Assembly (NCBI RefSeq): GCF_010729895.1
Contig: NZ_AP022612.1
Location: 2,852,001-2,916,000, forward strand
DNA: 64,000 nt
Direction: 5' to 3'
Origin: Mycolicibacterium confluentis
GTDB lineage: Bacteria; Actinomycetota; Actinomycetes; Mycobacteriales; Mycobacteriaceae
A program made the translations under genes and the position numbers. The notes under the pieces were generated by a model. That model was not told where the DNA came from. It was given only the letters and a program-made list of their open reading frames with translations, and ran no database searches. This document shows, piece after piece, positions 57,379 to 64,000 of this stretch (within the stretch, counting starts at the first letter, position 1; each line of letters begins with the position of its first letter).

Positions 57379-57849
57379 ATGACGACAGGACAACCGAAGC
57401 GCAGCGCACTCTCCGAGCGCACCCGAACACCGATTCAAGTCGCGGCGCTCGCGGTGGGCGCGGTGTTCCTCCTGGTGGGAATTCTGGGCTTCATTCCGGG
57501 TATCACGACAAACTACGATCAGCTGTCCTTCGCCGGGCACCACTCGGGCGCTCTGCTTCTGGGGGTGTTCAACGTGTCAGTGCTGCACAACCTGGTGCAC
57601 CTGGCGTTCGGCGTGGCCGGACTCGTGCTGTCACGCACGTTTTCGGGCGCCCGCGGGTTCCTGATCGGCAGCGGCATCATCTACGCCGTGCTGTGGATCT
57701 ACGGTCTGGTGATCGACCAACAGTCCAGCGCAAACTTCGTGCCGGTGAACACGGCCGACAACTGGCTGCACATCCTCCTGGCGGTGCTCATGCTCCTGCT
57801 GGGCGCGACGCTGGGCCGAAGTGAGGCGCGCGGGACCGCGATCCGCTGA
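57379..57849 (+). CDS. DUF4383-family membrane protein
   Basis: A 156-aa four-TM protein with the family pattern FLLVGILGFIPGIT, then LLGVFNVSVLHNLVHLAFGVAGLVLSR (in pieces) and ADNWLHILLAVLMLLLG. A GGAGG site lies ahead of the ATG. It is convergent with the molybdopterin oxidoreductase gene, with adjacent stops. Often found near stress genes; function unknown. Confidence 0.88.
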   Translation: MTTGQPKRSALSERTRTPIQVAALAVGAVFLLVGILGFIPGITTNYDQLSFAGHHSGALLLGVFNVSVLHNLVHLAFGVAGLVLSRTFSGARGFLIGSGIIYAVLWIYGLVIDQQSSANFVPVNTADNWLHILLAVLMLLLGATLGRSEARGTAIR

Positions 57850-60105
57850 TCAGCTGAGCGCGCCGACCGGGTCGAGCGCTTCAATCCGCGCGGGCACATG
57901 CTTGTGCCACGGCGTTCCGGCGAACGCGTCGCGCCAGTCGGACGACGTCAGCGCGTTGGGCGCCACACCGGGCACGGTGACGGTGCCGTCCTCGCCGGTG
58001 TAGTCCAGGCCGAAGCCGTTGGGCAGCGCGGCGTGCCCCGGCAGCATCGCCTCACTGACCTCGACGGTGGCCTCGGCGCTGCCCGCTGCCGTCGTGACCC
58101 GGGCGCGCGCCCCGTCGGCCAGGCCCAGCGCCGCGGCGTCCTCGACGCTGATCCGCAGAGCGCCGTCCCCGTCGCGTTTACGCCAACTCGGGTCCCGCAG
58201 GATGTCGTTGGCGGTGTAGGCCCGTCGTTCCCCGGCGGCCAGCACGATCGGGAATTCGTCGGTGGTCAACTTCGGCGGCGCGGACGGCAGTCGGCGCAGT
58301 TCGTCGAGCAGTTCGGGGATCTCGAAGGCGATCCGGTGGTCGGCGTGCGTGATGAGCGCGAAGTCGTCGGCGTAGTCGTGCACGGTGAACGTCACGCCGG
58401 ACCGTTTTGTGAGGATCGCCTCGAAGAGTGCATTGCCGTCGGCGTGCCCGGCCCGCCGCATGGCCTCCGGGTAGGTCATCGCGACCTTCTGCGCCAGTCC
58501 CCACAACGCCGCGGCGCCCCGCAGGCCGTCGGGAAGCGTCGGCCCGAGCGTCTCGTAGAGAACGTACGGCAACGCCTTGGCCAGGGTGGGCACGGTCGAC
58601 ACCGCGGTCAGGAAGGCCACCGCATAGGCGTCGAGTCCCTCACGGGCCGCGCGGCGCAGCGGTTCGAGGTCCGCGTCGTCGACGTATCCCAGGGCGCGCA
58701 TCAGGCGCGCCCAGATCTCCGGTTCGGGCAGAGTGCCCTCGGCGGGTTCGAGGATCGGGTGCCTCAGTTGAAAGGTGTTGTGCGGGAACTCGAGGTTGAA
58801 GAAAGTCGCCTCGGCCTTCTCGAACTGGGACGCGGCCGGAAGCACATAGTGGGCCAGCCGGGCGGTCTCGGTCATCGCGACGTCGATGACGACGACGAGT
58901 TCGAGGGCCCGCAGCGCGGCGGCAACCTGCCCCGAGTCGGCGATGGAATGGGCTGGGTTGCTGCTCTCGACGATCATGGCCCGGAACCGGTCCGGGTGAT
59001 CGGTCAGAATCTCCTGCGGCACAACGTTGCTCGGCGTCAGACCGCCGATCACCGGCGCTCCGGTGACCGGTGTCCGGCCCACCCCACCCGGCGCGAACAG
59101 CGGGGCCATCCATGAATGCAGGTGCTGGCCACCACGTTTGGCGAAACTGCCGGTGAGGATCCACAGCATCTTGTCCAGGTAGGAGCACAGCGTGCTGTTC
59201 GGGGCCTGTTGGACGCCGAGGTCTTCGAACACCGCGACGCTGTCGGCGGAGGCCATCCGCCGCGCGGCGGCCCGCAGCAGTTCCTCGTCGACGCCGCAGT
59301 GTGCGGCGTACACGGTGATGTCCACGTCGCGCAGCACGGCCTTGACGGCGTCGACACCGGTGACGTGCTCGGCCAGAAACGCCTCGTCGCACAAGTTCTC
59401 CTGCACCAGGACGGCCGCCATCGCGGCGAGGCACCAGGCGTCGGTGCCGGGTGTGACCCGCAGGTGGAAGTCGGCCATCTTCGCGGTGTCGGTCAGCACC
59501 GGATCCAGCACGATCATCGACCGCGCGGGATCCTTGGCGATCTCATTGAGGACGACCCTCGCGCGGGGAAAGCTCTGTGACATCCACGGGTTCTTGCCGA
59601 CGAACACCGAGACCTCGGCGTGCTCGAACTCGCCGCGCGTGTGCCCGCCGTAGAGAAGGCTGTCCACCCACCCCTCGCCGGTCTTCTCCTGCGCCAGGGC
59701 GTTGGACCTGTACCGCGCGCCGATCGCCTTGAGGAACGCGCCACTGTAGGCGCCGCCGAGGTGGTTGCCCTGACCACCACCGCCGTAGTAGAAGACCTTG
59801 TCGCCGCCGTAGGTGTCGCGGATCTGGGAGAACTTCTCGGCGATCTCGGAAATCGCGGTGTCCCAGTCGATCTCCTCATAGCTGCCGTCGGCGCGACGGC
59901 GCAGCGGGGACGTCAGACGGGCCCGGTTGTTCTGATAGTGGTCCAGCCTCAAGGCTTTGTTGCAGGTGTAACCCTGCGTCCCGGGATGGTCCTTGTCTCC
60001 GCGGATCTTGGCCAGAGTGCGCCCTTCCGTCTGCACGATGATGCCGCAGTTGCATTCGCACAGAATGCACGCGGTGGGCTGCCAGTCGGACGTCTGATCA
60101 CTCAC
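57850..60105 (-). CDS. Molybdopterin-dependent oxidoreductase
   Basis: A 751-aa cytosolic enzyme of the DMSO reductase/formate dehydrogenase superfamily. The N-terminal [4Fe-4S] motif is C13ILC16ECNC20 … C48NKALRLDHY. Mo-bisPGD-binding segments follow (YYGGGGQGNHLGGAY, FVGKNPWMSQSFPRAR, ESSNPAHSIADS). The C-terminal molybdopterin dinucleotide domain starts near residue 620. No membrane or Fe-S partner gene is adjacent, so it may be soluble. Substrate unknown. Confidence 0.9.
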   Translation of the reverse strand: MSDQTSDWQPTACILCECNCGIIVQTEGRTLAKIRGDKDHPGTQGYTCNKALRLDHYQNNRARLTSPLRRRADGSYEEIDWDTAISEIAEKFSQIRDTYGGDKVFYYGGGGQGNHLGGAYSGAFLKAIGARYRSNALAQEKTGEGWVDSLLYGGHTRGEFEHAEVSVFVGKNPWMSQSFPRARVVLNEIAKDPARSMIVLDPVLTDTAKMADFHLRVTPGTDAWCLAAMAAVLVQENLCDEAFLAEHVTGVDAVKAVLRDVDITVYAAHCGVDEELLRAAARRMASADSVAVFEDLGVQQAPNSTLCSYLDKMLWILTGSFAKRGGQHLHSWMAPLFAPGGVGRTPVTGAPVIGGLTPSNVVPQEILTDHPDRFRAMIVESSNPAHSIADSGQVAAALRALELVVVIDVAMTETARLAHYVLPAASQFEKAEATFFNLEFPHNTFQLRHPILEPAEGTLPEPEIWARLMRALGYVDDADLEPLRRAAREGLDAYAVAFLTAVSTVPTLAKALPYVLYETLGPTLPDGLRGAAALWGLAQKVAMTYPEAMRRAGHADGNALFEAILTKRSGVTFTVHDYADDFALITHADHRIAFEIPELLDELRRLPSAPPKLTTDEFPIVLAAGERRAYTANDILRDPSWRKRDGDGALRISVEDAAALGLADGARARVTTAAGSAEATVEVSEAMLPGHAALPNGFGLDYTGEDGTVTVPGVAPNALTSSDWRDAFAGTPWHKHVPARIEALDPVGALS

Positions 60106-60191
60106 GGATCACTCCCTCGCCGAAGTCGGTCCCAGCATAGACCAGTCAGTCCATCTAGTCACGGTCTTTCTGCGCGTCTACATTTCGGGAC

Positions 60192-60974
60192 GTGCTTGAT
60201 GAACTGTTCTCCATCGCCGGCAAGACCGCCCTGATCACCGGCGGCACGAGCGGAATCGGGCTGATGATCGCGCAGGGTTACCTGCGCGCGGGGGCCAAGG
60301 TCTACATCGCGTCACGGAAACCAGAGGCCTGCGCCGCGGCGAGTGAGACGTTGTCCGAGTTCGGCGAGGTGCACGCGATCCCGGCCGACGTCAGCGACGT
60401 CGCGCAGTGTCAGGCGCTGATCGACGAGGTCGCCGCCCGTGAGGACCGACTGCACATCCTGGTCAACAACGCCGGCGCGGTCTGGGGTGCACCCTTCGAC
60501 AGCTTCCCCCTTGAGGCGTTCGACAAAGTGCTGACGCTCAACGTCAAGGCGCCCTTCGCACTCACCCAGGCGGCCCGCCCCCTGCTGGACGCGGCCCGCA
60601 CCGACGACGATCCCGCCCGCGTGATCAACGTGGGCTCGATCGACGGGATCGCGGTACCCCGCACCCCCACGTTCTCCTACTCGGCGTCCAAAGCCGGACT
60701 GCACCAGCTGACCCGGCACATGGCGCACGTGCTGGCCCCCGACATCCTGGTCAACGCGATCGCCCCCGGCCCGTTCCGGTCCAAGATGATGGCCGCGACC
60801 CTCGACGCCGTCGGCGACCGCCTGGCCGCGGCCACTCCCGTCGGGCGCATCGGCAGGGACGAGGACATGATCGGCGTGGCGATCTACCTGGCGTCGCGCG
60901 CCGCGAACTACGTGACCGGCGCGGTGATTCCCGTCGACGGCGGGTTGAGCACCACCGCGGGCATGACCCTGTGA
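60192..60974 (+). CDS. Short-chain dehydrogenase/reductase
   Basis: A 260-aa SDR with a GTG start at 60192. The classical motifs are complete: ALITGGTSGIGLMIA, NNAGAVWG, INVGSIDGI and YSASKAGLHQL, with the C-terminal DGGLSTTAGM. FabG-like; the specific substrate is unknown. Divergent from the molybdopterin oxidoreductase, 86 bp away. Confidence 0.92.
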   Translation: MLDELFSIAGKTALITGGTSGIGLMIAQGYLRAGAKVYIASRKPEACAAASETLSEFGEVHAIPADVSDVAQCQALIDEVAAREDRLHILVNNAGAVWGAPFDSFPLEAFDKVLTLNVKAPFALTQAARPLLDAARTDDDPARVINVGSIDGIAVPRTPTFSYSASKAGLHQLTRHMAHVLAPDILVNAIAPGPFRSKMMAATLDAVGDRLAAATPVGRIGRDEDMIGVAIYLASRAANYVTGAVIPVDGGLSTTAGMTL

Positions 60975-61079
60975 CACAGGACCGACGGATTTCGTCGCGG
61001 CAACGCCTCGCACATGACGTACCCGTCAGCCTAGGCTGGCCTGAACGGAACGATCCGTAGAACGGAAGGAGAGCGCGTT

Positions 61080-62423
61080 ATGAGCCTGTACGCCGTAGTC
61101 GATCCCGCCACCGGGGAGACGGTTCAGGAATACCCGACCGCCACCGACCAGCAGATCGAGGAGGCCCTGGCCTCGGCCTCCAAGGCGTTCAAGGAGTGGT
61201 CGAAGACGACGACGGTCGCCGACCGCGCCGCGCTCATCCGCAAGGTCGGACAACTGCACGCCGAGCGCGCCGAGGAACTGGCCAAGATCATCGAACGCGA
61301 GATGGGCAAGCCGTTCGACGACGCCAAGGGTGAGGTCGAGTTCTCCGCCGCCATCTACGAGTACTACGCGGACAACGCAGAGAAGTTCCTGGCCGACGAG
61401 CCGATCGACCTGCTCGACGGCGAGGGCAGTGCGGTGATCAAGCGGACGCCGGTGGGCGTGCTGCTGGGCATCATGCCGTGGAACTACCCGTACTACCAGG
61501 TGGCGCGGTTCGCCGGTCCCAACCTGACGCTGGGCAACACGATCGTGCTCAAGCACGCGCCGCAGTGCCCGGAGTCGGCGGCGGCCATGCAGAAGATCTT
61601 CGACGACGCCGGCTACCCCAAGGGCGCCTACGTCAACGTCTACGCGACCAACGAGCAGATCGCCGACGCAATCGCCGATCCCCGCGTCCAGGGTGTGTCG
61701 CTGACCGGTTCGGAGCGCGCCGGTGCGGCGGTGGCCGAGATCGCTGGCCGCAACCTCAAGAAGGTCGTTCTCGAACTCGGTGGCTCGGATCCGTTCATCG
61801 TGCTGTCCACCGACAACCTCGACGAGACGGTCGAGGCCGCGTTCAGCGGTCGGTTCGAGAACACCGGCCAGGCCTGCAACGCCGCCAAGCGGTTCATCGT
61901 CGCCGCCGACATCTACGACGACTTCCTGGCGAAGTTCACCGAAAGGGTGCTCGGCGCCGCGGGCAGCCTCGCCCCGCTGTCGTCGGTCGCCGCCGCAGAA
62001 CGCCTCGAGCAGCAGGTGCAGAAGGCCGTCGACAGCGGCGCCAAGCTGGTGTCGGCCGGCGAGCGCAAGGGCGCGCACTTCCCGCCCGGCGTGCTCACCG
62101 GTGTCACGCCCGAGTCACCGTCCTACAAGGAGGAGCTGTTCGGACCCGTCGCCACGGTCTACAAGGTGGCCGACGAGGACGAGGCCGTCGAACTGGCCAA
62201 CGACACCCCGTTCGGGCTGGGCTCCTACGTGTTCACCGCCGACCAGGAGCAGGCGCTGCGGGTCGCCGACAAGATTGAGGCTGGCATGGTCTTCGTCAAC
62301 GTCGTCGGCGCCGACGGTGTGGAACTGCCGTTCGGCGGCGTCAAGCGGTCCGGTTTCGGCCGCGAACTGGGCCGTTTCGGCATCGACGAGTTCGTCAACA
62401 AGAAGCTGATCCGCGTCGGCTGA
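61080..62423 (+). CDS. Succinate-semialdehyde dehydrogenase-like aldehyde dehydrogenase
   Basis: A 447-aa NAD(P)-dependent aldehyde dehydrogenase, close to GabD1 types. It has GIMPWNYPYYQVARFAGPNL, LTGSERAGAAVAEIAG, the catalytic Glu in LELGGSDPF, the nucleophile Cys in NTGQACNAAKRF and LPFGGVKRSGFGREL. After FTERVLGAAG the usual GDPTDP … GPL stretch of about ten residues is missing; it continues directly with SLAPLSSVAAAERL. It could oxidise the product of GabT. A strong hairpin follows. Confidence 0.9.
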   Translation: MSLYAVVDPATGETVQEYPTATDQQIEEALASASKAFKEWSKTTTVADRAALIRKVGQLHAERAEELAKIIEREMGKPFDDAKGEVEFSAAIYEYYADNAEKFLADEPIDLLDGEGSAVIKRTPVGVLLGIMPWNYPYYQVARFAGPNLTLGNTIVLKHAPQCPESAAAMQKIFDDAGYPKGAYVNVYATNEQIADAIADPRVQGVSLTGSERAGAAVAEIAGRNLKKVVLELGGSDPFIVLSTDNLDETVEAAFSGRFENTGQACNAAKRFIVAADIYDDFLAKFTERVLGAAGSLAPLSSVAAAERLEQQVQKAVDSGAKLVSAGERKGAHFPPGVLTGVTPESPSYKEELFGPVATVYKVADEDEAVELANDTPFGLGSYVFTADQEQALRVADKIEAGMVFVNVVGADGVELPFGGVKRSGFGRELGRFGIDEFVNKKLIRVG

Positions 62424-62442
62424 CGCGATCACAACCTGCGCG

Positions 62443-62477
62443 CAGGGGCGGTGACCGGTCCGGTCGCCGCCCCTGCC
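62443..62477 (+). terminator. Terminator of the aldehyde dehydrogenase gene
   Basis: A 16-bp stem (15 of 16 pairs, GCAGGGGCGG with CCGCCCCTGC at its base) around a 3-nt loop, 20 bp after the stop, followed by CTGCAATTTC. Confidence 0.75.
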
Positions 62478-62525
62478 TGCAATTTCATGCCCATATGGCC
62501 CCTCGACGCGGGGTAACTTCACCGT

Positions 62526-63212
62526 ATGCACACCCCGCATGCAGGCCTCGTGTCGGCCGTCGCCGTGACCGTCGGACTGCTTACCGGTTGCAGCGAGCTG
62601 ACCGCGGGCGCCCCAATGGCCGCGCCCGACACCGCGACGACAAGCGCATCTCCCACCACGACGACCACGACGGTGGCGCCGCCGCCCGACGCCGCGGGTC
62701 TGCTGTTGCCGTCAGGGGCCGAGACCCCCGCAGGGCCGGTGACCTCGATCCCCGTCGGGCCCAACTACTTCACCAGCGCCGACCCGCCGACGTGTGATGC
62801 CGCGGTGCTGTTCAGGAATTCGCCTCTGGTACCCCCGGGAGCGGTCCAGCAGGCCGAGAAGGCATACACCTCGCCCGGCACGGCCCTGATGGCCGAGGCC
62901 GCCAGCGTGTACACGAGTCCCATCGATCCGGCCACGGTCGTGCGGGACGGGTTCAGCGCCGTGAGCGGGTGCAGTGGCGAGGCCGTGGGCCTGGCGCCGC
63001 AGGGCCCGGGAGAGCCGATGCGCCTCACGCGGTTCGAGATGGCGGGCGTCGGCGTGCTGGTCTGGCAGATGTCGCAGCCGACGTGGACGTGCGACTACGG
63101 TCTGGTCGCCGTCAGCCAGGCGGTCCTGATGCTCTCACTGTGTGACGCCCAACCGGGCTTCCCGATGGCCGAGTGGGCCAGTACCCGACGCGCTGAGATC
63201 TTCAGGGGTTGA
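62526..63212 (+). CDS. Lipoprotein with sensor-like domain
   Basis: A 228-aa precursor. The signal peptide ends in lipobox LLTGC with the cysteine at residue 22, so it is a cell-envelope lipoprotein. A Thr/Ala/Pro-rich linker (residues 35-60) precedes a globular domain with four cysteines, like the PknH-type extracellular sensor domains of mycobacteria. No kinase is attached. Function unknown. Confidence 0.8.
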   Translation: MHTPHAGLVSAVAVTVGLLTGCSELTAGAPMAAPDTATTSASPTTTTTTVAPPPDAAGLLLPSGAETPAGPVTSIPVGPNYFTSADPPTCDAAVLFRNSPLVPPGAVQQAEKAYTSPGTALMAEAASVYTSPIDPATVVRDGFSAVSGCSGEAVGLAPQGPGEPMRLTRFEMAGVGVLVWQMSQPTWTCDYGLVAVSQAVLMLSLCDAQPGFPMAEWASTRRAEIFRG

Positions 63213-64000
63213 TCAGCGCCACGAAGATCAGGTTGGCGAGGTACAGCGCGCGCGGGATGTAACCGATGCCGAGGAGCCCTGCGGTGTACACCCCGGGATT
63301 CAGCCCACCCGACAACCATGCGCCGATGTTGAGATCACCGGAGTTGCCGGCACCGAGAATCAACTTGCCGGAGTTCCCGACGCCCGCGATCAGCAGGCCG
63401 GAGTTCCCGGTCCCCACGATCAGCAGGCCGGAGACACCCGCGCCCCAGTTGAGGGCACCGGAGTTGCCCGCGCCCGGCGTCAGCAGACCCGAACTGCCCA
63501 CCCCGAAGGTCAGGAGGCCGGAGTTGCCGGAGAACGGGTTGAGGTGCCCTGAGGTACCCGCTCCGATGTTGAACGAGCCGGAGCTTCCGATGCCCGGGTT
63601 GCGGTTTCCTGAGCTGCCCAGGCTGAGATTGTTGGTCCCGGAGGTGCCGAGGCCGATGTTCCCGTCGCCGTCGTTGCCGCCACCTGAGTTGCCGATGCCG
63701 ATGTTGTCGTAACCCGCGTTCCCGATACCGGGGTTGTTCTCCCCCGAGTTCCCGGCGCCGGGGTTGGTGGTGCCTGAGCTGCCGAACCCGATGTTGCCCG
63801 CGCCGGAGTTGCCGCCACCGATGTTGGCGCTGCCGGAACTGCCTGCCGAGCCGGAGTTGTTCGTGCCGGAACTTCCGAAGCTTCCGGCGTTGTTCGATCC
63901 CGAGCCGCCGCCGTTACCGTGATTGCCGCTGCCCGAACTGCCCAGCGCGGCATTGTTGTTCGTGCCCGACGAACCGGCGCCGCCGTTGTTCCCAGAACCC
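63202..64000 (-). CDS. Gly/Asn-rich pentapeptide-repeat protein, partial
   Basis: The last 266 codons of a protein that starts beyond the right edge. It is built of GNSGxxNxGxG-like pentapeptides (GNIGFGSSGTTNPGAGNSGE and so on), the MPTR pattern of some PPE proteins. The repeats become more hydrophobic near the end (GNSGLLIAGVGNSGKLILGA), and the C-terminus is a non-repeat YIPRALYLANLIFVALINP. The PE/PPE N-terminal domain cannot be seen in this window, so its class is open. Confidence 0.75.
   Translation of the reverse strand, partial: GSGNNGGAGSSGTNNNAALGSSGSGNHGNGGGSGSNNAGSFGSSGTNNSGSAGSSGSANIGGGNSGAGNIGFGSSGTTNPGAGNSGENNPGIGNAGYDNIGIGNSGGGNDGDGNIGLGTSGTNNLSLGSSGNRNPGIGSSGSFNIGAGTSGHLNPFSGNSGLLTFGVGSSGLLTPGAGNSGALNWGAGVSGLLIVGTGNSGLLIAGVGNSGKLILGAGNSGDLNIGAWLSGGLNPGVYTAGLLGIGYIPRALYLANLIFVALINP

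Overview
The window is high-GC chromosomal DNA of a Mycobacterium (Mycolicibacterium-like) species. The gene order apt – SBP5 lipoprotein – secF – secD – yajC | gabT … carboxylic acid reductase … ruvB-ruvA-ruvC … yebC – pdxT – tesB – pdxS – NUDIX – pimA – patA – pgsA1 – HIT/Ap4A phosphorylase – thrS is the order known from M. tuberculosis (Rv2584c to Rv2614c). Phosphatidylinositol mannoside genes, 13E12-family genes and a Gly/Asn-rich pentapeptide-repeat protein support this. No rRNA, tRNA or CRISPR array was recognised.

Layout: 1-14.5 kb is core (purine salvage, Sec accessory complex SecDF-YajC, GABA aminotransferase, acyl-CoA ligase, car). 14.5-32.3 kb is accessory DNA. Within it, 14925-24522 is a complete phiRv1/phiRv2-type prophage-like element inserted in a 13E12-family HNH gene. 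The two halves of that gene lie at 14667-14928 and 24519-25577, and joining them restores a canonical HNH sequence. The element has a serine integrase, an excisionase-like protein, a D5/P4-type primase-helicase, a scaffold-like protein and an HK97-like capsid gene on the minus strand. A divergent plus-strand cargo module holds an HTH protein, a ParA-like ATPase and a DGQHR-domain (DndB-like) protein, with operator-like palindromes and a perfect 40-bp palindromic terminator. This cargo is the best candidate for an undescribed (possibly defence or immunity) system.

From 24.5 to 32.3 kb comes a gene graveyard: a second frameshifted HNH tail, a chimeric scrap joining a maleylpyruvate-isomerase-like N-terminus to a cyclase C-terminus, a PD-(D/E)XK-like gene, an IS3-family element with a second inverted copy nested in it, a two-TM coiled-coil protein, decayed coding scraps and a small secreted CDGP protein.

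From 32.3 to 64 kb the core resumes: ruvBAC, an amidase operon with a structured leader, an SDR/AraC divergent pair, a fadD pseudogene, the vitamin B6 genes pdxT/pdxS, the PIM/phosphatidylinositol operon with translationally coupled overlaps, thrS, several membrane proteins, an acyl-CoA synthetase, an FAD/Rieske oxidoreductase, a molybdopterin oxidoreductase, an SDR, an aldehyde dehydrogenase with a small internal deletion, a lipoprotein, and a pentapeptide-repeat protein that runs off the right edge.
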